Shown here: piece after piece, positions 17,557 through 26,616 of the stretch
Layout of the letters: every line of letters begins with the position of its first letter
Position numbering within the stretch: position 1 is the stretch's first letter
Assembly: GCF_049065735.1 (NCBI RefSeq)
Contig: NZ_JBAKHD010000004.1
Span: 448,003-512,002, forward strand
Length of the DNA stretch: 64,000 nt
Source: Paramesorhizobium sp049065735
GTDB lineage: Bacteria > Pseudomonadota > Alphaproteobacteria > Rhizobiales > Rhizobiaceae
Direction of reading: 5' to 3'
Program-made: the position numbers and the translations under genes
Notes under the pieces: generated by a model
Database searches by the model: none
What the model was told of the DNA's origin: nothing
Seen by the model: only the letters and a program-made list of their open reading frames with translations

Positions 17557-19329
17557 GTGACCGCCCAGCAGATTTTGTCAATTACCGTCATCATGCTGAT
17601 GATGGCGGCGTTCATTTGGGGACGCTTCCGCTATGATATCGTATCGGTATGCTCCCTGCTCGTCGCCGTCGCGGTCGGCGTCGTGCCCTTCGATGCCGCC
17701 TTCGAGGGATTCAGCGACGAAATCGTCATCATCGTCGGAAGCGCGCTGATCGTCAGCGCCGGTGTCGCGCGGTCCGGCCTCATGGAGACTGTCATCCAGC
17801 GGCTGACCCCGCGATTGACTTCGGTCCGGGGCCAATTGGCGGTTCTGGTCATCACGGTGACGGTGCTGGCGGCGTTCGTCAAGAATATCGGCGCGCTGGC
17901 GATCATGATCCCCATCGCCTTTCAGTTTGCCCGCCGGTCCAATGTCTCGCCTTCCGTCTTTCTGATGCCGATGGCGTTCGGCTCGCTGCTTGGCGGGCTG
18001 ATGACGGAGATCGGAACCTCGCCCAATATCGTCGTCTCTCGCATGCGCGCCGAGCTGACCGGGCAAGCCTTCACCATGTTCGATTTCACGCCGGTCGGCG
18101 CGACGCTCGCCGCCACCGGCGTCATCTTCCTCGTCCTGTTCTATTGGCTGGTGCCGCAGCGCACTCGCGAGACGGCCTCGCTGGACGAAGCCATCGAGAT
18201 CAAGAATTACGTCTCCGAAGCCAGGGTCACCAAGGACTCCACCGCCCTCGGCAAGACCGTCGCCGAACTCCTTCAATCGGCCGAAAGCAATGCACGGGTG
18301 ATTTCGATCATACGCGCAGAAAGGCAGATGCCGCCGCTTCCCGATGCTGCCTTAAAGGAAAACGACCTCCTGCTGATCGAGGGCGACCCGAAGGCGCTGG
18401 ACCAGATCGTCACGCAAGGGAAGCTCGTGCTTTCGGGGGAACGCAAGCCTTCGGCGGATGGCAATTCAGCGGAAATCGACACCATAGAAGCCGTTATCAC
18501 CGACGGCTCCCCCCTCATCGGCCTCTCCGCCCGGCAGTTGGAGCTGTTCGACCGCTATAACGTCAATCTCCTCGCGGTGAGCCGCCAGGGCGAACGCATC
18601 AAGGAGCGGCTTGGCGAGATCATCTTCCGGCTCGGCGATGTCGTCGTGCTGCAGGGCAAGGACACCAACCTGCCGAACATATTGCGCGAGTTCGGCTGCC
18701 TTCCCCTCGCCCGCCGCCCCATCCTGCTCGGCAGCATCCGCCGCGGGCTGGTTCCGCTCGTCATCCTCATCGCCGCCATGGGGACGACGGCGCTCGGGGT
18801 GCTGCCGGTCGCGGTCGCCTTTTTCGCCGCCGCCGTCGCCATGGTGCTCTTCCGCGCCCTGCCGCTGCGCGAGGTCTATGGCGCGATCAACGGCCCCATC
18901 CTGGTCATGCTCGCCGCGCTCATCCCGGTCAGCGACGCCCTGCGGACAACAGGCGCAAGCAACGTCATCGCCAACTGGCTCACCATCTTCGGCCATCACC
19001 TCCCGGCATACGGGGCGCTGGCGCTGATCCTCGTCACCGCCATGGCCGTCACGCCGTTCCTCAACAATGCCGCGACCGTGCTCGTCATGGCGCCCATCGC
19101 CACCAGCTTCGCCACCGGCCTCGGCTTCAAGCCGGAAGCCTTCCTGATGGCCGTCGCCATCGGCGCGGGCTGCGACTTCCTCACCCCCATCGGCCACCAA
19201 TGCAACACGCTCGTCATGGGTCCGGGCGGCTATAAGTTCAGCGACTATCCCCGCCTCGGTCTGCCCCTGTCTATCCTCATCGTGCTGACGGCGGTTCCGG
19301 CGCTGATGTATTTCTGGCCGCTGCGTTAA
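17557..19329 (+). CDS. SLC13 family permease with RCK_C (TrkA-C) domains
   Basis: A 590-residue transporter of the divalent anion:sodium symporter group. An N-terminal membrane half (to about residue 205) is followed by a cytosolic section of two RCK_C-like domains (about 215-390, including ALKENDLLLIEGDPKAL and RLGDVVVLQGK) and a second membrane half. Duplicated transporter motifs TSPNIVVSRM and GHQCNTLVMGP mark the two substrate hairpins. The GTG start has GGAG 7 bases upstream. Such proteins often carry sulfate, organic acids or amino acids; the substrate is not predictable here. Confidence 0.88.
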   Translation: MTAQQILSITVIMLMMAAFIWGRFRYDIVSVCSLLVAVAVGVVPFDAAFEGFSDEIVIIVGSALIVSAGVARSGLMETVIQRLTPRLTSVRGQLAVLVITVTVLAAFVKNIGALAIMIPIAFQFARRSNVSPSVFLMPMAFGSLLGGLMTEIGTSPNIVVSRMRAELTGQAFTMFDFTPVGATLAATGVIFLVLFYWLVPQRTRETASLDEAIEIKNYVSEARVTKDSTALGKTVAELLQSAESNARVISIIRAERQMPPLPDAALKENDLLLIEGDPKALDQIVTQGKLVLSGERKPSADGNSAEIDTIEAVITDGSPLIGLSARQLELFDRYNVNLLAVSRQGERIKERLGEIIFRLGDVVVLQGKDTNLPNILREFGCLPLARRPILLGSIRRGLVPLVILIAAMGTTALGVLPVAVAFFAAAVAMVLFRALPLREVYGAINGPILVMLAALIPVSDALRTTGASNVIANWLTIFGHHLPAYGALALILVTAMAVTPFLNNAATVLVMAPIATSFATGLGFKPEAFLMAVAIGAGCDFLTPIGHQCNTLVMGPGGYKFSDYPRLGLPLSILIVLTAVPALMYFWPLR

Positions 19330-19511
19330 GAATCCCCTGCGGCATCTTTACCCATCGTTAAGCATAAATGAAAATTCATTAAAGAAAACATATAATTAAG
19401 TTCGAATTTTACGCATTTCCGGCACATTTGCCCTACATCCCCGAAAGAGAGTTTCGGCGCGGGCCGGTCCTGATCAAATTCCCGCGCCATTCGCATATCG
19501 GAGTACGTGTA

Positions 19512-20156
19512 ATGTCCAAACGCCCCCTTTCGCTCGTCGTCACCGCCGGCCTCGCCGCTATCCTGTCCGCTTCCGCAGCGCTGGCCGCCGATCTCGGCAA
19601 TTACAACAACGACTATTATTCCGAGCCTGCCCCGCTCGAGTCGGGCACGGACTGGTCCGGTAATTATGTCGGCGCGCAGATCGGCGCGTCCTCGTCGGAA
19701 TTTCCGAACCCGTTTTCCAACCGCACCGGCGCGCTGGGCGGGGTTGTCGTCGGCAAGAACTTCCAGAGCGGCAAATTCGTCTATGGCGGTGAACTGGAAG
19801 GCAATTTTGCCGAAGCCGAACACCGCCTCGGCCGCGGCGGCACGCTGCAGCAATCCTGGTCCGGCGTTGCCAAGGCCAAGGCCGGCGTTGCTCTCGACAA
19901 TACGCTCGTCTATGGCACGCTCGGCTATGGCGTGACCAAGTTCAAGCCGAAGGGCACCGTCACCTCGGGCAACAATTGGGAAGGCGGCGTGCTCCTGGGC
20001 GCGGGCGTCGAGCAGAAGATTTCCGGCCCCCTCTCCGCCAAGGTCGAGTATGACTATATGCGCTTCGGCGATGTAAAGACGGAAGTCGCAGGCAGAGACC
20101 AGCGCGACAATCTGAGCAATCACGCCATCAAGGCGGGCTTGAATTACAAGTTCTGA
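19512..20156 (+). CDS. Omp25/31-type outer membrane beta-barrel protein
   Basis: A 214-residue protein with a signal peptide cut after ASAALAA (about residue 25). The mature part shows alternating beta-strands and the features of the Omp25/Omp31 family: DWSGNYVGAQIGASSS at the N-terminal strand and a final strand HAIKAGLNYKF ending in aromatic Phe, needed for Bam-dependent assembly. The long AT-rich leader (19330-19511) includes a TATAAT at 19391. An intrinsic terminator follows at 20181. It is probably monocistronic. Confidence 0.9.
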   Translation: MSKRPLSLVVTAGLAAILSASAALAADLGNYNNDYYSEPAPLESGTDWSGNYVGAQIGASSSEFPNPFSNRTGALGGVVVGKNFQSGKFVYGGELEGNFAEAEHRLGRGGTLQQSWSGVAKAKAGVALDNTLVYGTLGYGVTKFKPKGTVTSGNNWEGGVLLGAGVEQKISGPLSAKVEYDYMRFGDVKTEVAGRDQRDNLSNHAIKAGLNYKF

Positions 20157-20180
20157 GGCCTGCTGGAATTTACAATCGAA

Positions 20181-20230
20181 GCGCCGGGTGCCTGTCGCGG
20201 GAAAGCGACGCGCCCGGCGCTTTCTTTTTA
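20181..20230 (+). terminator. Intrinsic terminator after the Omp25/31-like gene
   Basis: GCGCCGGG at 20181-20188 pairs with CCCGGCGC at 20213-20220. A secondary CGTCGC-type stem lies inside the loop. The stem is followed by TTTCTTTTT. This is a typical Rho-independent terminator for the preceding gene. Confidence 0.85.
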
Positions 20231-20241
20231 ATAGAACGATA

Positions 20242-20270
20242 TTGACATGAACAACCTTTTCGTGTGCAAT
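20242..20270 (+). promoter_or_regulatory. Predicted sigma-70 promoter for the 47-residue membrane peptide gene
   Basis: A perfect TTGACA (20242-20247) is separated by 17 bases from TGCAAT (20265-20270). It lies just past the Omp terminator and about 70 bases before the small gene at 20342. The -10 match is only partial. Confidence 0.5.
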
Positions 20271-20341
20271 CACTGCCACTGATGCTAGTACGTGTAGCGG
20301 AACTATTTCGTCCTTTTTCAATTTTGATTTCGAGGCCATCC

Positions 20342-20485
20342 ATGAATACGGAATTTCTTTCCCGAGCGACGCTCTACCTTTTCCTCATGGCATTCTTCGT
20401 CACCCTGTTCATGGCCCGCAACGATTTCGACACCGCGACCGGCGACCCCGCTATGAAAAGCCAATTCTACGCCAGGCTCTTTTAA
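20342..20485 (+). CDS. Small membrane protein of unknown function (47 aa)
   Basis: MNTEFLSRAT is followed by one hydrophobic helix (LYLFLMAFFVTLFMA) and a polar tail RNDFDTATGDPAMKSQFYARLF. CGAGG lies 6 bases before the ATG and a perfect TTGACA -35 lies upstream, so this looks like a real transcribed gene. The stop is immediately followed by a strong bidirectional hairpin at 20491-20510. I do not recognise the family. Confidence 0.6.
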   Translation: MNTEFLSRATLYLFLMAFFVTLFMARNDFDTATGDPAMKSQFYARLF

Positions 20486-20605
20486 AAAAAAGCCGCCCTT
20501 TCGGGCGGCTTCCACTTTGGAGGAGGAAAGAAAAGAAATGAAGAGACCCGGCAATCCGGGGGCTAGCGGGCTTGGGGAGCGCCGGGTCTCAGAGCTGGGT
20601 GGGTT
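20484..20605 (-). ncRNA. Candidate Hfq-dependent small RNA
   Basis: Read on the minus strand the region has the full layout of a trans-acting enterobacterial/rhizobial sRNA. A 10-bp perfect stem (GAGACCCGGC with GCCGGGTCTC, 20543-20552 and 20581-20590) encloses a C-rich loop containing CTCCCC and CCCCCGG. It is followed by a U-rich single strand with CCTCCTCC, complementary to Shine-Dalgarno sites. The 3' end is a GCCGCCC hairpin (20491-20510) followed by seven to eight T residues. The plan resembles the alphaproteobacterial alpha-r/AbcR-type sRNAs, but I cannot assign a family. The 5' end is a guess; TAATAT lies upstream near 20630. Confidence 0.6.
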
Positions 20606-20873
20606 GCCAGCGGAAGTAAATTGCAACATATTAAACCAAAGCGAAACCCCAATTTAATGGATGTTTTATTTTTTATTTTAAAGCGGGCTTGGCTTCTTGA
20701 AATATAAACGAAACATAGCTTTACAGAATTCAAGTATATTAATTTTTACTATATCTCGTACTTCGATCACATCGCACCATACAAAATCCAGCGACTCCTT
20801 CCGCTTTCTCGTCTAAATACGATTCGAGTATCCGGGGTGCCGAGTTTGGAAAACCGTCATAGAGGATGATGCG
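20606..20873. other. AT-rich gap before the dipeptidase gene
   Basis: These 268 bases contain no credible gene. They are noticeably AT-rich (runs such as TTTTATTTTTTATTTTA near 20664-20680) and probably hold the minus-strand promoter of the sRNA candidate and the plus-strand promoter of the dipeptidase. Confidence 0.5.
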
Positions 20874-21926
20874 ATGCAAACCGTTTTCGACGGTCATAAC
20901 GATGTGCTTTTGCGTTTGTGGACCAATGCTCGCAAAGGCGCCGATCCCGTCAGGGAATTCATCGACGGCACCGAGCGCGGCCATCTGGATCTGCCGCGCG
21001 CGAAAAAAGGCGGAGTTATCGGCGGCCTTTGCGCGATTTATATCCCCTCCGAAGGCGGCCTCGTTTTACGCAAGCCCGACGAGAACGGTCATTACGAGAC
21101 GCCCCTCGCCGCTCCCTTGGAACGCTCCCGTTCGCTCGACATCGCGCTGGAGCTCGCCGCCATCGCCCATAAGATTGAGCGCGCCGGCGGCTGTGTGCTT
21201 TGCCGCAGCAGCGCAGACATCGATAGAGCCGTGGCGGAGGCCAAATTTGCCGCCGTTCTGCACATGGAGGGATGCGAGCCTATCGACAAGGATCTGGCCG
21301 CGCTCGAAGTGTTCTATGCCGCGGGCCTGCGCTCGCTCGGGCCTGTCTGGAGCCGCAACACCATTTTCGGCCACGGCGTGCCCTTTGCCTATCCGATGAG
21401 CCCCGATACCGGCCCAGGCCTGACAGATACAGGACGCGAGCTCGTCAAGGCCTGCAACAGTCTCGGCATCCTGATCGACACCGCCCATATGACCGAAAAA
21501 GGCTTCTGGGACGTGGTGAACCTGAGCGACCAGCCGCCCATCGCCAGCCACTCCAATGCCCATGCGCTGACCCCGGTCGCGCGCAATGTCACGGACCGCC
21601 AGCTCGACGCGATCCGCGAGCGCAAGGGCCTTGTCGGGCTCAACTTCGCCGTCACCATGCTGCGCGCCGATGGGCGTGAAAATGCCGATACGCCGCTTGA
21701 GGACATGGTGCGCCATATGGATTACATGGTGGAGCGTGCCGGCATCGATTGCGTCGCGCTCGGCTCGGACTATGACGGCGCGCTCATTCCCCGGGAGATC
21801 GGTGACGCATCCGGCACGCAAAACCTGATTGCCGCCTTGCGCAAGGCTGGATATGGTGAGGAAGACCTCGCGAAAATCTGCCGTGGGAACTGGCTCCGCG
21901 TGCTGCGCTCTGCCTGGCACGAATAG
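20874..21926 (+). CDS. Membrane-dipeptidase family (M19) dipeptidase
   Basis: A 350-residue zinc dipeptidase of the renal-dipeptidase family. Metal ligands are in DGHNDVLL (H8, D10), HMEGCEP, the DTAHM segment and SHSNAHAL. GSDYDGALIP is the conserved C-terminal active-site element. No signal peptide is seen, so it is probably cytosolic. GAGGATG gives a good ribosome site. It precedes the peptide ABC transporter genes, so imported dipeptides are the likely substrates. Confidence 0.9.
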   Translation: MQTVFDGHNDVLLRLWTNARKGADPVREFIDGTERGHLDLPRAKKGGVIGGLCAIYIPSEGGLVLRKPDENGHYETPLAAPLERSRSLDIALELAAIAHKIERAGGCVLCRSSADIDRAVAEAKFAAVLHMEGCEPIDKDLAALEVFYAAGLRSLGPVWSRNTIFGHGVPFAYPMSPDTGPGLTDTGRELVKACNSLGILIDTAHMTEKGFWDVVNLSDQPPIASHSNAHALTPVARNVTDRQLDAIRERKGLVGLNFAVTMLRADGRENADTPLEDMVRHMDYMVERAGIDCVALGSDYDGALIPREIGDASGTQNLIAALRKAGYGEEDLAKICRGNWLRVLRSAWHE

Positions 21927-22002
21927 CGAATAGCAGCGGTTTACGCCCTGTTCGCTACGCGCTACTTCCTGTTCGCTAAAAATGGGATCAAAGGGAACGA
22001 TT

Positions 22003-23610
22003 ATGATGATGAATTTCGCACGATTTCGGATGCTTGCCGCCGGGGCCGCGATTGCCCTGGCTCTGACGGCGACGGGGCCTGTCTCGGCGGCGACGCCGCA
22101 GGACACGCTGGTTCTGGCATGGGCATTCGATGACATCATCACGCTCGATCCCGGCGAATCCTTCGAAATCAGCACCGGCGAGATCATCGGCAATGCCTAT
22201 GATAGGCTTGTGCGCCTCGATCTCAACGACACCTCCAAGGTCGTGGGCGATATCGCTGAAAGCTGGACCATTTCCGACGATGGCCTGACCTATACGTTCA
22301 AGCTGAAGCCCGGCCTCAAATTCGCCTCCGGCAATCCGGTGACCGCCGATGATGTGGCGTTCTCGATCCAGCGCGCGGTCAAGCTCGACCGCAGCCCGTC
22401 CTTCATCCTGACCCAGTTCGGCCTTAAGCCCGATAATGTCGACGAAAAGGCGAAGGCCGTCGATCCCTCCACCTTCGTGCTGACCGTCGACAAGCCCTAT
22501 GCGCCGAGCTTCGTCCTGAACTGCCTCACCGCCGATGTGGCGTCCGTGGTGGACAAGAAGCTGGTGCTGGAAAATGTCGTCGACAATGATTTCGGCAATG
22601 CCTGGCTCAAGACCCATTATGCCGGCTCCGGCCCGCTGAAGATCCGTGACTGGCGCGCCAACGAAATCCTCGTCATGGAGCGCAACGACAATTATTACGG
22701 CGAGAAGGCGAAGCTGAACCGCATTATCTATCGCCACGTCAAGGAAAGCGCGACGCAGCGCCTGCTCCTTGAGAAGGGCGATGTCGATATCGCGCGCAAT
22801 CTCCAGCCCGGCGACCTCGAAGCGGTGTCCAAGGAAAAGGGCATCCACATCACCAGCGCACCCAAGGGCACGGTCTATTATTTCAGCCTGAACCAGAAGA
22901 ACCCGAACCTGGCGAAGCCTGAAGTGCGCGAGGCGCTGAAATATCTCGTGGACTACAACGCCATCGGCAAGACGCTGATCAAGGGCATCGGCACGATCCA
23001 CCAGACCTTCCTGCCAACGGGTGTGCTTGGCGCAATCGACGAAAAGCCCTTCAAGCTCGACGTGAAGAAGGCCAAGTCGCTCTTGGAAAAGGCCGGCCTC
23101 AAGGACGGCTTCACCGTCACCATGGACACGCGCAACACCCAGCCGATAACAGGCATCGCCGAATCCATGCAGCAGACCTTCGCCAAGGCGGGCGTGAAGC
23201 TGGAGATCGTCCCCGGCGACGGAAAGCAGACGCTCACCAAATATCGCGCCCGCAACCACGATATCTATATCGGTGACTGGGGCATGGATTATTGGGACCC
23301 GCACAGCAACGCCGACACCTTCACCTCCAATCCCGACAACAGCGATGGCGCTTCCGCCAAGACCCTCGCCTGGCGCAACAGCTGGGATATTCCGGAACTG
23401 ACCAAGGAAACCAAGGCCGCCGTGCTGGAGCGCGATACGGGCAAGCGCATCGAGATGTACCACGATCTGCAGAAAAAGGTGCTGAACGAAGGCCCCTTCG
23501 TGATCCTGTATCAGCAGACGGAAGTGGCAGGCGTGCGGGACAATATCGAGAACTACAAGCTCGGCCCGACCTTCTCGACCAATTATGTTTATCCGGTGGG
23601 GAAGAAGTAA
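22003..23610 (+). CDS. Peptide ABC transporter substrate-binding protein (family 5)
   Basis: A 535-residue periplasmic binding protein of the DppA/OppA type. A signal peptide ending in GPVSAA precedes the mature start TPQDTLVLAWAFDDI. The family segment TYTFKLKPGLKFASGNPVTADDVAFSIQRAV is clear. The ATG at 22003 has AAGGGA 6 bases upstream; the longer frame starting at MGSKGTI is less likely. Together with the four downstream genes it makes a complete peptide importer. Confidence 0.92.
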   Translation: MMMNFARFRMLAAGAAIALALTATGPVSAATPQDTLVLAWAFDDIITLDPGESFEISTGEIIGNAYDRLVRLDLNDTSKVVGDIAESWTISDDGLTYTFKLKPGLKFASGNPVTADDVAFSIQRAVKLDRSPSFILTQFGLKPDNVDEKAKAVDPSTFVLTVDKPYAPSFVLNCLTADVASVVDKKLVLENVVDNDFGNAWLKTHYAGSGPLKIRDWRANEILVMERNDNYYGEKAKLNRIIYRHVKESATQRLLLEKGDVDIARNLQPGDLEAVSKEKGIHITSAPKGTVYYFSLNQKNPNLAKPEVREALKYLVDYNAIGKTLIKGIGTIHQTFLPTGVLGAIDEKPFKLDVKKAKSLLEKAGLKDGFTVTMDTRNTQPITGIAESMQQTFAKAGVKLEIVPGDGKQTLTKYRARNHDIYIGDWGMDYWDPHSNADTFTSNPDNSDGASAKTLAWRNSWDIPELTKETKAAVLERDTGKRIEMYHDLQKKVLNEGPFVILYQQTEVAGVRDNIENYKLGPTFSTNYVYPVGKK

Positions 23611-23630
23611 AGGGGACATGGCTGTCGCTG

Positions 23631-23781
23631 CGCCCCTCCTTCCCCCTGCGGGGAAGGTGGCCGCGTTAGCGGGCGGATGGGGGTGGTGACGAGTGTAAGC
23701 CAACGTGCAATCGAAGCGCACTGCCTTTACCACCCCCACCCGACCCTTCGGGCCACCCTCCCCGCAAGGGGGAGGGTGGGT
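23631..23781. repeat. Family B paired-arm repeat, copy 2 (inverted)
   Basis: The element lies between the binding-protein gene and the first permease gene, inside what should be one operon. It is in the opposite orientation to copies 1 and 3: the CCGCGTTAGCGGGCGG arm comes first and the CGACCCTTCGGGCCACCC arm last. Its stems could stabilise the upstream binding-protein message, giving the usual excess of binding protein over permease. That effect is inferred. Confidence 0.82.
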
Positions 23782-23801
23782 GCAGCGGAGGCCTCTAAGT
23801 C

Positions 23802-24860
23802 ATGACAACGCTTGACGTAACCCGAACTACTCGGCGCCCCATCTCCCGCCTCGCCATCTCCATCGCCGCCTTCCTCGGCGTGGTGATCACGACCTATCTC
23901 GGCCTCCTCGCCGTCACTTTCTTCATCGGCCGTGTCATCCCCATCGATCCGGTGCTTGCCATCGTCGGCGACCGGGCGCCTGCCAGTGCCATTGCGCGGG
24001 CCCGCGAGGAGCTCGGCCTCAACGAGCCGCTCTACTGGCAGTTCGTCATCTATGTCTGGAAAGCGCTGCATGGCGATTTCGGCACATCTGTCCTGACCAC
24101 CAACCCCGTCATGACCGACATCCGCCGCGTCTTCCCCGCGACCATGGAGCTGGCAACCCTCGGCACGCTCATCGGCTCCCTCATCGGCGTTCCGCTCGGC
24201 GTGCTGGCGGCGGTAAAGCGGGGCGGGTTTTTCGACCAGGCGGTGCGGGTCATCGGCCTCTTCGGCTATTCGGTGCCGATCTTCTGGCTCGGGCTGATGG
24301 CACTCCTCATCTTCTACGCACGGCTCGGCTGGACGGCGGGACCGGGGCGCATCGACGTCATCTATGAATACACCTTCACGCCGATAACAGGTTTCTACAT
24401 CCTCGACGCCATCCTCCAGCGCCAATGGGACGCGCTGCGCGATATCCTGAGCCACATCGTGCTGCCCGCCTGCCTGCTCGGTTACTATTCGCTCGCCTAT
24501 ATCAGCCGCATGACGCGCTCCTTCATGCTGAATGAGCTGGAGCAGGAATATATCGTCGCCGCCCGCGCCAAGGGCCTCTCCGAACGGCGCATCATCTGGG
24601 GTCATGCCTTGCGCAATGCCGCCGTCCCGCTGGTGACGGTGATCGCCCTTTCCTATGCCGGGCTGCTGGAAGGCTCCGTCCTCACCGAAACCGTGTTCTC
24701 CTGGCCGGGCCTTGGCCAGTACATCACGAACTCGCTGCAGAATGCCGACATGAACGCCGTGCTCGGCGGTACGATCGTCATCGGCTCGGTCTTCATCGCC
24801 CTGAACCTCCTCTCCGATCTTCTCTATCGGACCCTCGATCCCCGGACGCGCGCACGATGA
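23802..24860 (+). CDS. Peptide ABC transporter permease, DppB type
   Basis: A 352-residue inner-membrane permease with about six helices. The N-terminal region up to GDRAPASAIARAREELGLNEPLYWQFVIYV is characteristic of DppB/OppB. The EAA loop is near ARAKGLSERRIIWGHALRNAAVPL. It overlaps the next permease by four bases. It forms the channel with the DppC-type partner. Confidence 0.92.
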   Translation: MTTLDVTRTTRRPISRLAISIAAFLGVVITTYLGLLAVTFFIGRVIPIDPVLAIVGDRAPASAIARAREELGLNEPLYWQFVIYVWKALHGDFGTSVLTTNPVMTDIRRVFPATMELATLGTLIGSLIGVPLGVLAAVKRGGFFDQAVRVIGLFGYSVPIFWLGLMALLIFYARLGWTAGPGRIDVIYEYTFTPITGFYILDAILQRQWDALRDILSHIVLPACLLGYYSLAYISRMTRSFMLNELEQEYIVAARAKGLSERRIIWGHALRNAAVPLVTVIALSYAGLLEGSVLTETVFSWPGLGQYITNSLQNADMNAVLGGTIVIGSVFIALNLLSDLLYRTLDPRTRAR

Positions 24861-25786
24861 GCGAAATCGCAAGCACCAACCGGCAAAGCCTCCGCGACTG
24901 GCTTCTCTCCGACCGCCCGCAATCGCGCGCGCAGGCGCGTCTCGGCCGCGCCTATATGGTCTGGCGGCGCTTCACCGCCAACCGGCTCGCCGTCCTCGGC
25001 CTCGTCATCATCCTCGCGCTCGCCTTCGTCGCCGCCTTCGCCGATCTGCTTGCGCCGCATTCGCCCATCGCGGGCGATCTCGCGACGCAGCGGCTGCTGC
25101 CGCCCGGCGGTGACTATCTGCTCGGTACCGATGATCAGGGCCGCGACATTCTCTCGCGCCTCATCTACGGCTCGCGGCTGACGCTCTACGTCGTGCTGCT
25201 CGTCGCCATCATCGCGGCGCCCATCGGGCTCATCGTCGGCACAGTCGCAGGCTATGCCGGCGGCTGGGTCGATGCGGTGCTGATGCGCATCACGGACATT
25301 TTCCTCGCCTTCCCCAAGCTCATCCTCGCGCTCGCCTTCGTCGCCGCGCTCGGACCGGGCATCGAGAACGCCGTCATCGCCATCGCCATCACCTCCTGGC
25401 CGCCCTATGCGCGCATCGCAAGGGCGGAGACGCTGACGGTGCGCAATTCCGACTATATCGCCGCCGTGCAGCTGATGGGCGCCTCCCCTGCCCGCATCGT
25501 CACGCGCCATATCATGCCGCTCTGCCTCTCCTCGCTCATCGTACGAGTGACGCTCGACATGGCCGGCATCATCCTCACCGCCGCCGGGCTCGGCTTCCTC
25601 GGCCTCGGCGCGCAGCCGCCCTTGCCGGAATGGGGCGCGATGATCGCCTCCGGCCGCCGCTTCATCCTCGATGAGTGGTGGGTCGCGGCCATGCCGGGCC
25701 TCGCCATCCTTATCGTCAGCCTCGGCTTCAACCTGCTCGGCGACGGCCTGCGCGATGCGCTCGACCCGCGGGAGAACAAGCAATGA
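24857..25786 (+). CDS. Peptide ABC transporter permease, DppC type
   Basis: A 309-residue permease. The LLGTDDQGRDILSRLIYGSR segment is the standard DppC/OppC signature and the EAA loop lies at AVQLMGASPARIVTRHIMP. The start overlaps the upstream gene and the stop overlaps the next ATG (ATGA), so all four transporter genes after the repeat are translationally coupled. Confidence 0.92.
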   Translation: MSEIASTNRQSLRDWLLSDRPQSRAQARLGRAYMVWRRFTANRLAVLGLVIILALAFVAAFADLLAPHSPIAGDLATQRLLPPGGDYLLGTDDQGRDILSRLIYGSRLTLYVVLLVAIIAAPIGLIVGTVAGYAGGWVDAVLMRITDIFLAFPKLILALAFVAALGPGIENAVIAIAITSWPPYARIARAETLTVRNSDYIAAVQLMGASPARIVTRHIMPLCLSSLIVRVTLDMAGIILTAAGLGFLGLGAQPPLPEWGAMIASGRRFILDEWWVAAMPGLAILIVSLGFNLLGDGLRDALDPRENKQ

Positions 25787-26616
25787 GCGCCCTCCTGACC
25801 GTCGAAGACCTGCGTGTCCGCTTCCCCACCCGCACAGGCACGGTGGAGGCGGTGCGCGGCGTCTCCTTCTCGCTCGGGCGCGAGCGGCTCGGCATTGTCG
25901 GCGAATCCGGCTCCGGCAAATCGCAGACGGGCCGCGCCATTATGGGCCTGACGCCGCCCCATGCTGATGTCACCGCCAAGCGCCTCGATTTCGATGGCAT
26001 CGATCTTCTCAACGCCTCACCCACTGAGCGCCGCCGATTGCGCGGCAGCCGCATCGCCATGGTGCTGCAGGATCCGAAATATTCGCTGAACCCGGTCATG
26101 ACCATCGGCCGCCAGATCATCGAGACGCTGCGCACCCATGAAAATGTCAGCCGCGCGGAAGCCAGGCGACGCGCGCTCGCAATGCTGGAGGCGGTGCAGA
26201 TTCGCGACCCGGAGCGCGTCTTTGGCCTTTACCCGCATGAGGTTTCGGGCGGCATGGGCCAGCGCGCCATGATCGCGATGATGCTGATTGCGGGACCGGA
26301 ACTGCTCATCGCCGACGAGCCAACCTCGGCCCTCGACGTGACGGTGCAGCTGGAAGTGCTCGGCATTCTCGACCGGCTGGTCAGGACACGCGGCATGGGG
26401 CTCATCTTCATTTCGCACGATCTGCGCCTCGTCTCTTCTTTCTGCGACCGCGTCATCGTCATGTATGCAGGCCGTATCGTCGAAGAACTCGCCGCAAGCG
26501 ACCTCGCCAATGCCAAGCATCCCTATACGCAAGGGCTGCTCGACTGCATGCCGAAGCTGGGCGCGGACCGGCATCCCCTCCCCACCTTGCAGCGCCAGGC
26601 GGAGTGGTCGCAATGA
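25783..26616 (+). CDS. Peptide ABC transporter ATP-binding protein, DppD type
   Basis: A 277-residue ATPase. Walker A is GESGSGKS (with Gln next, GKSQTG, instead of the commoner GKST), the signature is VSGGMGQRAMIAMM and Walker B is LLIADEPTSALDVT. The C-terminal oligopeptide-type extension is short (HPYTQGLLDCMPKLGADRHPL). The ATG overlaps the permease stop; a longer frame upstream runs through the permease and is rejected. Confidence 0.92.
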   Translation: MSALLTVEDLRVRFPTRTGTVEAVRGVSFSLGRERLGIVGESGSGKSQTGRAIMGLTPPHADVTAKRLDFDGIDLLNASPTERRRLRGSRIAMVLQDPKYSLNPVMTIGRQIIETLRTHENVSRAEARRRALAMLEAVQIRDPERVFGLYPHEVSGGMGQRAMIAMMLIAGPELLIADEPTSALDVTVQLEVLGILDRLVRTRGMGLIFISHDLRLVSSFCDRVIVMYAGRIVEELAASDLANAKHPYTQGLLDCMPKLGADRHPLPTLQRQAEWSQ

